Positions 32,785 to 44,133 of a stretch of 64,000 nucleotides of DNA are shown here, one piece after another. Each line of letters starts with the position of its first letter. The first letter of the stretch is position 1. The position numbers and the translations under genes are program-made. The DNA comes from Nilaparvata lugens (Eukaryota; Arthropoda; Insecta; Hemiptera; Delphacidae): the NCBI RefSeq assembly GCF_014356525.2, contig NC_052507.1, positions 8,700,398 through 8,764,397 on the forward strand, read 5' to 3'. A model generated the notes under the pieces. That model was not told the DNA's origin. It worked only from the letters and a program-made list of their open reading frames with translations, and did no database searches.

Positions 32785-33574
32785 TATAGAGGGAAAAGTT
32801 TGGAAGACAATTTTTGACCCCGCAGTTCTGTTAAGGGTAGTAAGGAGGTAAACATATCAAAAGTCCCCACCCCTACCCACTGTGCTGAAGGGGTGGGGGT
32901 GGTTCAAAGGTACCATTTTTTTGTTTCTCGCATATAACTCGAAAATTATGCATTTTACAGACATGACTATTCAATAAAAAATTAAAGCCTCCATAATATC
33001 CCACAATATTGATCTCACAACTTTTTCTATATCTCTTTCACTTTTTGAGATATCCGCTCTAAAAGATGTGACATTTTTGTAAAACACATTCTCCTTCAAT
33101 TTTTTGCCATTTTTGCTCTTATAACTCTTCGAATATCGATGGGAAAATCCATGCTGATCATAAGCTTATAAAGTATCAAATTCTATTCAATTTGATGTAT
33201 AATTCCACAAGTTTACGCACATCCCCACGACTGTTGCAGCAGCTTTAGTATTGAGTGTGAGATCTTAGTTATGCAAAAATAGACCAATTGACAAAGGAAT
33301 TTGGACAGAATGTTTTGAACACAATTTTTGACTTTGCAGCTTTGCTGGGACCAGTTAGGGAGTGAACATATCAGAAGTCCCCATTCCTACCCCTTGTGCT
33401 AAAGGGATGAAGATGGTTTAAAAGTTGAATTTTTCAATGTTTTGCTCATACGCTAATATCTTGAGAACTTACTGATAGTTATCTGAGGGTGGGGACATTC
33501 GATATATTTACCTCCTCACTACCCTAAACAAAACTGCGAGGTCGAAAATTGTCTTCCAAACTTTTCCCTCTATA
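32785..33574. mobile_element. 790-bp TIR element with about 69-bp inverted repeats
   Basis: The left end tatagagggaaaagtttgga continues through gacaatttttgaccccgcag. The right end has the mirror: ctgcgaggtcgaaaattgtc then ttccaaacttttccctctata. The outer TA could be a target duplication. An internal module at 33301-33425 repeats the gaacacaatttttgac..agaagtcccca part in direct orientation. No transposase frame; non-autonomous. Confidence 0.85.
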
Positions 33575-33959
33575 ACACTTCGTTGACTGGGCTATAGTAC
33601 ATCAGGTTCTCTGATCTTCACTGCGTCTTAGGAGTGGTTACAGTCATCAGCGGAATCCACAGATTTGCAGAATAACATTATAAATGACTTCATCAATATG
33701 TGAAGGAGGAAGCAATCCAGTTGTACAACGTGCATGGAATAAGTAGTAGACTTCATTATTAATATTGATGGAAAGAGTTTATCACGAAATGACAAAGTTT
33801 ACAATGATTACAAAATACCTGAAGATGGAAATAGAAATAAAAATTGAAAGGGTATTTGGTAAAAGGGTAAATAGAATATAATAATAAAAGGGTACTTGGA
33901 CTTTTATTTTTATTTTCATTCAAGGGTTGCCCTAACGAAAAAAAATGCATGAAGATGCC

Positions 33960-34886
33960 TACATACTTACTTCATCAGTGGATTCTATGCTTATTATAAA
34001 TTTTGTATTTGTACAGAAACAGTGGAAATCTGGTGTGGCACACTCACAAAACTTTCCTTGCCGTTATGAAAATTGATCACCTGACGCTAGTGACAGGGCA
34101 ATAACGCTGGAGACACACGAGTTCTGCTATCTCTTCATAGTGAATGATTTAATAGAATCAACAGTTGTCAACAGTTTGCAATTATTGAATGATCACATTT
34201 TCTCGAATTTCTAGCTTATTTTCAATTTTAGGTGAAAATACTAAACATTAATTATTGTAGAGATTTTCCACTCGAATTATTTTAATCTTTTCCACTCGAT
34301 TCTTTATTAAAATTGTATCTGAAGCCTGATAAATGGGAATCTAAAATCAAATTTTGCATAGATGAAGTGGATCTCCTGAATTTTTTACTGATATGGGACT
34401 TGTGGCAGTTGATAGAGCTTATGAACGACTGACTATTCTAGGTATAAATTTGATCAAAATCATTGGAGTCGTTTTAGGAAAAATCGCGAAAAAACCCAGT
34501 TCTTGACATCATTTTTGCCGTTTCAGCCGCCATCTTGAATTGCATTTGATCGAAATTGTTCGTGTCGGATCCTTATAGGGGAAGGACCTTAAGTTCCAAA
34601 TTTCAAGTCATTCCGTTGATTGGGGGATGAGATATCGTGTACACAGACACACATACACTCATACACACACATACAGACTAATACACAAAATCCACTTATT
34701 TGTACTCAGGGACCTTGAAACGTATAGAAATTTAGAAATTGAGGTACCTTAATTTTTCTAGTAAAGCAATACTTTTTTATCTATGGTAATAGGACAAGGA
34801 AAAGTAAAAAATATAATATAATACGCATAGCATCAGCTGATGGAAACTGAAAAGCCCGTGGTCGTGGCTCATAAGTCTGTATGCAA
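33960..34886 (+). mobile_element. C-type MITE split by an H element
   Basis: The left part has ttcatcagtggatt and tttgtacagaaacagtg, as in the 5039 copy. The right part (34809-34886) has gcatcagctgatgg and agtctgtatgcaacttt. The H element 34029-34805 lies between. This nested order means the H family moved after this MITE copy was in place. Confidence 0.65.
34029..34805 (+). mobile_element. H-family element, copy 6
   Basis: It begins tctggtgtggcacactcaca, then aaactttccttgccgttatg, lacks part of the usual gctagtgttcccgcgcatc block, and has only a short CA tract. It ends ctatggtaataggacaagga then aaagta. Complete at both ends. Confidence 0.82.
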
Positions 34887-34888
34887 CT

Positions 34889-35890
34889 TTACATACCCCT
34901 GAGGATAGCTCATGTTGGAGTGTGAGAGTTAATATCTAAACATAACTCATTTATTGAATACATAGCCTACATCATTTATTGAATACATAGCCTACATCAT
35001 TTATTGAATACATAGCCTACATCATTTATTGAATACATAGCCTACATCATTTATTGAATACATAGCATACATCATTTATTGAATACATAGCCTACATCAT
35101 TTATTGAATACATAGCCTACATCATTTATTGAATACATAGCCTACATCATTTATTGAATACATAGCCTACATCATTTATTGAATACATAGCCTACATCAT
35201 TTATTGAATACATAGCCTACATCATTATTGAATACATAGCCTACATAATTTATTGAATACATAGCCTACATCATTTATTGAATACATAGCCTACATCATT
35301 TATTGAATACATAGCATACATCATTTATTGAATACATAGCCTACATCATTTATTGAATACATAGCCTACATCATTTATTGAATACATAGCAATCATCATT
35401 TATTGAATACATAGCCTACATCATTTATTGAATACATAGCCTACATCATTTATTGAATACATAGCATACATCATTTATTGAATACATAGCCTACATCATT
35501 TATTGAATACATATCCTACATCATTTATTGAATACATAGCATACATCATTTATTGAATACATAGCCTACATCATTTATTGAATACATAGCCTACATCATT
35601 TATTGAATACATAGCATACATCATTTATTGAATACATAGCCTACATCATTTATTGAATACATAGCCTACATCATTTATTGAATACATAGCCAACATCATC
35701 TGAACACCACGTTATTCCCATTCTGATTACAGAAACCACTAGTAAAATTCATTTGAACTGTCAACATTGATTCAATTCGAAGCATTAGTGTTATTCATAG
35801 AGGATACTGACGGTTTGAAGTGGTTCTTCCCTCAGTAGCCCACGCAATTCAATTTACAAACACTTTATCAAAAACCATCATGCTATCAAC
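34889..35890 (-). mobile_element. Element V, copy 2, reverse orientation
   Basis: Mirror of 27545-28690: acccctgaggatagctcatg at the left, the array at 34944-35697, then catctgaacaccacgttatt and the caaaccatcatgctatc-type flank. It faces copy 1 across about 6.2 kb. The 115-codon frame starting at 35820 lies mainly in and beyond the flank and has no recognised domain. Confidence 0.8.
34944..35697. repeat. 25-bp minisatellite, about 30 units, reverse complement of the other array
   Basis: Unit tattgaatacatagcctaca plus tcatt. Unlike copy 1, several units carry substitutions (catagcatac in at least five, catagcaatc, catatcctac, catagccaac), spaced as if a multi-unit block had been duplicated. 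Confidence 0.97.
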
Positions 35891-36229
35891 TTCAATTGTA
35901 TGTAGAAAATTGGCGAACCGAATTCGTGACGAATTTGATATTCAATCTGGATTAAAAACTTTGTTCGGGTCATCCGCCAGGGCGATATATTGTATCTATA
36001 AATATTCAATTTATTTTCTTCCCACAGCAGCTGCAAACTTTGACACACTCATCTCTAGACCCCAAAAGACACTGAAGTTACGAACGGTTGTAGGACAAAT
36101 CCTACACAAACTTGGTTGCTCAAACCAAGTTCGCCGAACCAAGTTCCCTAGTGTATGGAACCCTTAAAAAAACATAAAAATCAGAATGCTTTTTTCCCCC
36201 AATGGACTAGGTTTTGAAATAGTTATTTG

Positions 36230-36345
36230 TATATCTAGAGTGAAAAGTATGACTTTTTCTCCCTGAGGGAAAAGTTTGAAGCCCGAGGCGAAGCCGAGGG
36301 CAACAATTTTCCTGAGGGAGAAAAAGTATTTTTCACTCGTGATGT
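36230..36345. repeat. Short foldback with gaagcccgaggcgaagccg core
   Basis: The arm agtgaaaagtatgactttt..ctccctgagggaaaa is mirrored by ttttcctgagggag..aaaaagtatttttcact. A similar but diverged arrangement (ctccctagggag) occurs at 36868-36950. It may be a small MITE. Confidence 0.7.
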
Positions 36346-37025
36346 ACACAACATTTTTCCTCCATCTACATTTTTTTATAGAAACTGCAAATAAAATAAT
36401 TTTAATAACTTACGTATTGGTGACAATGTTTCCTAACAACATAACCTAAATCTAAAACCTAAAAACCGGTGGTCTGATTGGTACTGCCGATTGCGCTATC
36501 TATCAGCTAAAGTTGTAACAATTATATCAGCTGGGTGTTTACCAAAAATGGCTGACTCCAGATCACGCGGTTCAGATTTGAATTGCAGATCAAAAATATT
36601 TGTTGGCTGGTATTTTGAATAGAATATAAGATATTTTAAAAATTGTATAAATTTTTATCCTCTACTGATATTAAGAATATAATATCATACAAACATATAT
36701 TTCATGAATTGATAAAATTTCTGGGTGTGGTATTGAATTCAGTTGACTCAATGACAGACACCTCTTTATGCTTTCTCATCTGAGCTTAGACCTTCTAACC
36801 TATTATAATGTAAGTTTTTAATATAGAGATGCTTCCCATGTTATTTAAATGGAGTCACTTTTACTCCCTAGGGAGTTTTTCTGTTTTTTACTACCGAGAG
36901 CGAAAAAGTGACACTTTTATATTATGTTTCAGGGAGTAAAGTAAGTACTTTAGCCAGTAGGTGGAGGAAAAATGATATTTCAACAATACATTATTTATAC
37001 TGAACGATGAGCTACTGCATTGTAG

Positions 37026-37133
37026 AATAAAAGACTAGGTATTGTCAAACCAAAGATTTGTCAGAAATCGAGATACCGGTTTCGGTTGTTACACCATTAT
37101 CAATCTCTGGTAAACTGAAACTAGAGCGACTGA
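37026..37133 (-). mobile_element. Family P remnant, reverse
   Basis: Ends in aataaaagactaggtattgt and contains ataccggtttcggttgttac and cattatcaatctctggtaa, the mirror of the P core. The promoter half is missing. Confidence 0.7.
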
Positions 37134-37554
37134 CTCGACCTGTTCTCACCTTCACAATCCCAACCCAAGCTTTGCATAGTCAATAACAATTCATCTCCCA
37201 TTACAGTATACCAAAATGACAATGTGTATGCAGTTGACACATGCTGGTCATCATGAGCCGATATGTGACCTCCTGTTAACAGTACTGTTTAATCAAAGTT
37301 GTCATGTAATCGCCTGTGATGGTGATGATGATAGAGAACTATTAATCTCCGCTCAGCTGTCAATTTGGTCCCTTTAAGGGGGAGGGGGGTGGGAGAGTTT
37401 GGTCAGTGTTACACACTGTACACTGTCCCCATCTGAATCCCTTTACATCGGCTGCCGTCTAGTGTGTAATGGCCTCTTACCCTAACCTAGACAATAGGAG
37501 GTACTGATATTGCTGTTACCCTAGGTTGTATCATGTTGATATTCTTCCACTTCT

Positions 37555-37561
37555 TCATCCG

Positions 37562-37592
<31 letters not shown>

Positions 37593-37625
37593 TTTCATCA
37601 TAATCATCATCATCACTATTACTAC
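37555..37625. repeat. CTT and CAT microsatellite
   Basis: A clean ctt run followed by atcatcatcatcac. The 71-codon frame over it is not a gene. Confidence 0.85.
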
Positions 37626-38269
37626 TCACTGATTTTGAATGATAAAATATTGTGCTTGGATACACCTGAACCTTTCCTGATGATTAGGAAATTCGGATAC
37701 AATGAAACCTTGTCGCAGTACACATCGACTCATATACCACATTTTTGAGCGGTCCCTTGAGATGTTCTATATTGAGGTTCTACTGTATTGGATAAATTTG
37801 GAAATTCGGAGCTTGTACTGATTGGAGATAGAGTTGAAGATTAACTTCATCATTGAAATAGAGATGAATCGTGATGATATATCCAACTTTATTGATAAAA
37901 ATAAAGGATCAAACTGTTCTATATCTCACAAGAAACGATAAAAGACGAAAGAAGATTCAATAGCTAGTTTCAAATAATTTGATTCAGTTAGATTTAAGTT
38001 CAATTATATTGGGTTTGTAAAAAATGAAATGTAAGAGAACTGATGATTTTGATTGGAATTCTGCCGTAAGCAGAATTTGATATGGTATTACAATGATTAT
38101 TGATAATTAATTATTATTTATTATTACTATCACCAGAGAATGGCTATACTCAATAATAGAATAAACAATAATACATTGTTTATTGTATGCTATTGGTATT
38201 CTACCTACCTCCAGACGGATAACATCCATTTCGTTCATAGCAACGAAATGGGGTCCATATTATGACGCA

Positions 38270-38430
38270 ATAGCATCAGCCAATGAGAGGCCGTTGTGGG
38301 CGTAGCCTTGTAGTAGGCACCTGAAGTGTTCTCGCACGTGATTGGTCGACACAGCTATTTACCAATAGAAATGGAGGAAGGCTAGTTCCATTGGCAGTCA
38401 GCTCATCATTTTACAATTTCCACTCTCTGT
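38270..38430. repeat. CCAAT-rich module resembling the P-family upstream half
   Basis: Contains agccaatgagaggc, cgtgattggtcg, ttaccaatagaaatgg and tccattggcag in 150 bp: two CCAAT boxes on each strand. It is possibly a head-to-head remnant of P-type promoters. No TATA or transcript is identified. Confidence 0.4.
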
Positions 38431-38452
38431 CACATGGAATATAGTTTTAGTA

Positions 38453-38508
38453 TTACCATAGAGAAACAATAGCATTCATATGCTATTAGGCTATTGTTTC
38501 TTTATGGT
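38453..38508. mobile_element. Mini-MITE of 55 bp, accatagagaaacaatagc family
   Basis: accatagagaaacaatagc and gctattgtttctttatggt face each other across 16 bp. The same termini end the 276-bp element at 50357-50632, so this is an internally deleted form. Confidence 0.75.
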
Positions 38509-38509
38509 A

Positions 38510-39950
38510 TTACATATGAATGGACTATTTTTCCAAAGAAGTTGATATCGTACATCAGCTGTACGGTTGATATCTTCAGCATCTGACAGATTGTTATTCT
38601 CAAGAACTAGATAACTATTAATAAGTTTGGTTTATCAAGCTGTAAATTGATGGGACTTGTAATTAGCTTCCTGAAACGTTGTGTTATTCACAAAACGTTG
38701 TTACAAGAAAATTGTCATCGATTAATTATGATTTGCTTTGTCAATAGTTATGGTCTGTGCATCCAAGTCTCATTTCATCCATTCCTATGACTATTCTAGG
38801 CCTTTATTACAGTAAGTCAATCACATTGAACATTCTTTATCATATTCAGTTTGATAACGTACCTATTCCAAAACTCTCGGGTTGTGCACATGTTCCTTGA
38901 CCATTTCAATGAAATTCAATAGTTTCAACCATTTTCATTAGATCAATACCTAGTTCTGGTCTGTGCATTAATTTATATACCTCTCTCGATAATTTCAATG
39001 ACTTGTGTCTTATTAGGCCTACTATGAATGAATCATACCACCCTTCATCCAATCTGATAGAACCCTTTATCTAATGTCTGACAGAACATTCCAAATCCCC
39101 GTCTCACAAGAATTCTTCTCATTTAGAAACTTGAAGACTTCCCTCATCCCATCCAAATCTCACCCCCATCCAATACCTACACAAAGTTCCAAACAATACA
39201 AATCCGAAACTTAGCCCACACTATATGGCCACCGCATTAACATCACCTGAGGGTCCAAACATGTTACCTTCACATACCAGGTAGCATGCATACAAACTGT
39301 GTAGACCTTGAGTGTATACCTCCATTGTTAGACTTTGGTTATCGATCGTGAAAACGCTTTGTATCTACACAACAAGCCTTCGACGTCAAACTGGAACCAA
39401 ATTACCCCAAAACATAAAGGCCTTGTTAGGGTTATTCACTGCGAGTTGTCAGCAATCCTTAAAGATAAAATCAATGCTTTTAATGTTCAACAATGCTGAC
39501 AGTTTGAAATGATTCCGGTATAGATTTCATCCATAATTAGGCCGGCGTCAATCCTGATTCATGAAAAAACAGGATTATTTTTTGTAAAAAGGTTTACCCC
39601 AACGTCAATCCTGATTTTTTTTTCTGTGAAAGGATTAATTTGAAAGGTGTGTGGTTTTATTAATGATAGGCCTGTGTTTTACATTCTCGTGTAAGCTTTT
39701 ATTTGGGATCAATCATACTTTCAGCGGAAAAATTTAGACAATGAGAGTAGGTTTTTCCATAATAATGATTGCTTTGAGACCCCTATTAAACCGATCTCAT
39801 AATCAGCTATGTATTATTCAGCTCCTATTCTCTATTGTACATTCAGCTGAAGATTCAACAACAAACACAAATATTATGATTCCATGAATATTGAGGTGCT
39901 TACTGACTTATATGTATAACTTACTAACTCATATGTATGGCTTAATGACT
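38510..39950. other. Low-repeat sequence without supported gene
   Basis: A few short frames (66 codons at most) with no domains. A gacagtttgaaatgattc motif near 39497 belongs to the dispersed module of 11641. A short repeated phrase, cgtcaatcctgat, occurs at 39546 and 39603. Confidence 0.5.
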
Positions 39951-39962
39951 TATATATAATAT

Positions 39963-40140
39963 ATTCCACCAACACGCGCATTTCACTTTTCGTCAATTAC
40001 TGATGATTTACTTATTTTATCTGTATCTTGCTGTATCTGTACAACATACATAATATAAAATAAGAATATAATATCACTTTTCATCAGCTGATGAAAAGTG
40101 AAATGCGCGTGTTCGTGTGGCATAAGTCTGTACGCACCTT
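39963..40140 (+). mobile_element. C-type MITE
   Basis: The left subterminal piece cacgcgcatttcacttttcg and the right piece cgaaaagtg-type mirror (tgatgaaaagtgaaatgcgc) flank a tatctgtat centre. The right terminus is complete (aagtctgtacgcacctta). The left terminus seems to lack gtgcgtacag. Confidence 0.65.
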
Positions 40141-40631
40141 ATATACAATGCACAGATTCATGCAACAAATTAAACATAAATAGGTATATTCATCATGTAT
40201 CTATGAAACAACAACTACAGTCATAGAATTATCAGGGACGTTTACATAGTAAAAGCTGAACTGAATCCAATCAGCTGGTGGTCAAAAAATGAGCAACATT
40301 ATAAGAAACAATAGTTGATATTATGAATTCAATGCAGTTTAAAATAATGAAATTTCGTTGGCACTGTACAAACGGCACTCAATGATTTTCGTCAACAAAA
40401 ATTCTGGAAATAATCATTTTACAATCGTAACACTTTGGCAATAGTTATAACAAATTGTGCAAACACAACAGATTAACTGAAGCTACATAAATATGAGCTT
40501 AATAATTGACCGAGCCAAGTGAGGTCTAAGATTCAAGTCGACGGTTTTGCATTTCTCTTTATGTTTATATGTTTTCATGTTTATATGTTTCGCATTTACG
40601 GCGAAACGCGGTAATAGATTTTCATGAAATT

Positions 40632-40637
<6 letters not shown>

Positions 40638-40689
<52 letters not shown>
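40638..40689. repeat. (AT)n microsatellite
   Basis: About 26 uninterrupted at units inside family T. The other T copies lack the expansion, so it grew after insertion. Confidence 0.97.
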
Positions 40690-40691
<2 letters not shown>

Positions 40692-40797
40692 GTTCCTTTT
40701 TAAATTGCGATTTGATTTATGTACAAGGTTTTTTGAAATCTCGCATTCTAAGGATAATAGGCTATGAAAGGAAAAAGAGCCTCCTCATTAGTAAAAA

Positions 40798-41668
40798 TCT
40801 GGTGTGACGCACTCACACAACTTTCCTTGCCGTTATGAAAATTTATCACCCGACGCTAGTGTTTCCGCGCATCTCAAGTCTACTACTATTCAAAGATCTG
40901 AGCCAGCTGGTGACAGGACAATAACGCTGGAGACATACGGGGTCTGCTATCTCTTCATAGTGAATCATTTGATAGAATCAACAGTGGCTAAGAGTTTGCA
41001 ATTGGATAATCACATTTTCTCGAATTTCGAGCTTATTTCTAATTTTACATGAAAATGTTACTGAACATTAATTGTTAATTGTAGAGATTTCCATGCTCAA
41101 TCTTTTCCACTTGAAATTTTTTGTTTAAATTGTATCTGAACCCTGATAATATGGAATATAAAACAAACTTTGCATAGATGGGGCGGAGCTCCTGAAATTT
41201 TTACAGATATGAGACTTGTGGCAGTTCATAGAGCTCATTAATGACTATTTCAGGTATGAATTTAATCAAAATCGTTGGAGCCATTTTCGAGAAAATCACG
41301 AAAACCCTGTTTTTGACAACATTTTCGCCATTTTAGCCGCCATCTTGAATCGAAATTGTTCGTGTCGGATCCTTATAGTGTGAGGACCTTAAGTTCCGAA
41401 TTTCAAGTCATTCCGTTAATTGGGAGATGAGATATCGTGTACACAGACTCACATACACTCATACACACACACAATACACACACACACACACACACACCAC
41501 ACACACACACCACACACACACCACACACACACACATACAGACCAATAACCAATATCACTTTTTTGGACTCAGGGGAACTTGAAACGTATAGAAATTTACA
41601 AATTGGGGTACCTTATTTTTTTCGGAAAGCAATACTTTCCTTACCTATGGTAATAGGGCAAGGAAAGT
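40798..41668 (+). mobile_element. H-family element, copy 7
   Basis: It begins tctggtgtgacgcactcaca and then caactttccttgccgttatg, and ends ctatggtaatagggcaagga then aagta. The CA-type run lies at 41455-41535. Family T copies at 49677 and 61375 give the uninterrupted site (aaatcagactatag), placing both ends precisely. Confidence 0.87.
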
Positions 41669-42034
41669 AAAGATCAGACTATAGAATTATTCTTCATAAA
41701 TCAGCTGTCGAGTGGATTATAAATCGAATGGACCACGCATGCAATTCAATATCTCAATGTAACTTAGTGAAAAACAGCTGTTGTGTGTACTATTAATTGC
41801 ATGCAGTGAGGCATGTAATTGATAACTTGAATTGGCATTAGTATTTTGTCTCGACTTTTCTGTGCTTTCAACTCGGTAAGCTTTTGATGATAGTATCATA
41901 TCTGTAGGACAGGACAGAATTTACTCTGATGGACAGTATTAGAGGAGACTGTGGCTTATAACTGCGCGAGGTCTATTGTTTACATAACTACTAGTATGTA
42001 AAGTGATTTAATATGAACACCCATTTACTGACTG

Positions 42035-42185
42035 TTTGACCGAAGCGAAGCTGAGGTCTTAGTTTCGACTCGATCAGCTTTTGTCTGTTTGTTTGTACCG
42101 CAGTTACAGTCGCAGTTATTGTCCGATTTGGATGAAATTTGGTATGCAAGTTCTTTGAAACAAGGCGCAGAAACGTAAGTGTAAC
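42035..42185 (+). repeat. Another element start of the ttgaccgaagcgaag type
   Basis: Begins tttgaccgaagcgaagctga and continues into ttgtaccgcagttacagtcg and gatttggatgaaatttggta. It shares its first 20 or so bases loosely with family T but diverges afterwards. Confidence 0.45.
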
Positions 42186-43137
42186 GATTTTTGGTAAGAC
42201 CTCCGGTTTTTTTGTAATATTTAAAAAACCGTGAATTAAACCTTAAAGTCTCTTTTACTTATATGTGAAGAAACAGCAATTCATGTTCCTGCTTTTCTCA
42301 CATGAAGTTTCCACTGACTTTTTGTGTTTTTGCTGCTTTGATTCTAGAGAGATTTGACCTGATCATCACTATTGATAGATCCATTGAACAATAGCTACAA
42401 ACACAGCCAAATACATTCATAATAATGATCAACCATACCTACCCAGCCCATTTTTCCCAAGAATCACATCCCAAAAAATCACCTGTGCTGTTGTGATGGT
42501 CTTTTTAGAGGAAATATTTTTAAAAATGTTTCCCAGATTTGCCTTCCTGTATGAACGATGAATATATCGATTGACGTGGGTGTGCGTGCATGTGAGATGT
42601 GGTGGAGTAGTGTGTTGTGAGTGTGAGAGTGTTGTTGTGGTCCTTTTATGATAGGAATGGATGTGATGTGGTTATACAGGGCAGGCTGACCGAATAATGC
42701 CCCAATAATGATTCAACTATTAATCATGCTATTCACAGGCTCCACATGCTTTCACGGCTTATTGGCAGATCGTAGTGTGATGTTTTGTACCATGTACTGT
42801 CTCTCTCACTTGCTCTCTCTTCCTCTCTCTCTCTGACTCTCTCTCATTCTCTCTCTTCTTCCTTCTTTACATGCTCTGTACTTCTCTCATACATTCTCCT
42901 TCTCTTCCTGTAACTTATTCTTCTTTCTAAAACTCATTCATTCTCTCTTTCTATCTCATTCTCTCTCTCTTCCTTCTTTACATGCTCTGTCGTCCTCTCA
43001 CACTTTCTCCTCCTTTACGTCCGACTAATTCTCTCTCTTCCATCTTCTCTTTTCTCCTTCTTTGCATGCTTTATCCTCATCTCATACATTCTCTTTTCCT
43101 TTCCAACATACTACTTTACAACTCATTCATTCTCTTG

Positions 43138-43430
43138 TTTGGTAGAGAGTTAGTGGGGAGGATATTTTTAATATTCTTTCCGAAGAATGGACATTGATAT
43201 GTCCAAAGCTCCGCCAATTTATGTAGATTGTTAACAATATGATTATTATCTGTAGTTATCATATTACAAATTGCTTTTTCATATCATATACAGTTCAATA
43301 ATTGTTTTCTTAGTCTATATTATGTAAATTCATCTATAATTTTGCTGTATTTTAAGCTATTGTATATAAGTGTATAAGCCAGTATATATTGTGATCTACA
43401 TAAATAAAGTACTCAATCAATCAATCAATC
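43138..43430 (+). mobile_element. Family S retroposon, clean copy
   Basis: Full consensus-like copy: tttggtagagagttagtggg at the start, gaatggacattgatatgtcc stem-loop near 43186-43204, ttcatctataattttgctgt, ataagccagtatatattgtg, aataaagtactcaatcaatc tail. CT-rich DNA lies on both sides. No A or B box and no coding frame. Confidence 0.9.
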
Positions 43431-43860
43431 TCTCTCTTCTTCCTTCTTTACATGCTCTGTAATTCTCTCATACATTCTCCTTCTCTCCTGTAACTTATTC
43501 TTCTTTCTAACACACATTGATTCTCTCTTTCTCTCTTCCTATCTCATTCTCTCTCTCTTCTCCCTTCTTTACATGCTCTGTCGTCCTCTCACACTTTCTC
43601 TCCCTCTCCATCCGACTAATAATCTCTCCTTCAACTCATTCATTCTCTCTCTCTTCCTCTTTCATCCTCTCTTTTATCCTTCTTTACATGCTTTGTCCTC
43701 ATCTCATACATTCTCCTCCTCTTCCTGTCCAATATACTACTTTACAACTTAATCATTCTCTCTCTCTTTCGTTCCCTCTCTTATTCTTTCTTTCCTCTTC
43801 TTTACGTGCTCTGTCCTCCTCTCACACTTTCTCCTCCTCTCCGTCTAACTCAGAGCTACT

Positions 43861-44133
43861 TTGGTAGAGAGTTAATGGGAAAGATATTTTAAATATTCTT
43901 TTCGAAGAATGGATACTGATATGTCCAATCTCCGCTAATTTATGTAGATGCATAATAAAATTACAGTATTTATAGTTATTCAAATTGTTTTTTTCATATC
44001 ATATACAGTTCAATAATTATTTTCTTAGCCTATATTATGTAAATTCATCAATAATTTTGCTGTATTGTAAGCTATGGTATATAAATGTATAAGCCAGTAT
44101 ATATTGTAATCTACATGAATAAAGTACTCAATC
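43861..44133 (+). mobile_element. Family S retroposon
   Basis: Starts ttggtagagagttaatggga; the stem-loop is weakened (tggatactgatatgtcca). Ends aataaagtactcaatcacca. It has the same 5' start as the other copies, which argues for a fixed-length element rather than random truncation. Confidence 0.88.

Larger units (their letters stand above)
40506..41995 (+). mobile_element. Family T element, copy 1, split by an H element
   Basis: It starts ttgaccgagccaagtgaggt. Landmarks in order: gcatttacggcgaaacgcgg, an (AT)n run at 40638-40689, gattttagc-type bases, then after the H insertion cagactatagaattattc, tcgagtggattataaat, gcatgcaattcaatatctca, tcaactcggtaagctt, aggacaggacagaatttact and ataactgcgcgaggtcta. 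Copy 2 is at 49677. No transposase is seen. Confidence 0.75.

Noticed and set aside
35820..36167. 115-codon ORF considered as a host exon
   Set aside because: Its first part lies in the repeated flank of element V, and I see no domain or splice support.
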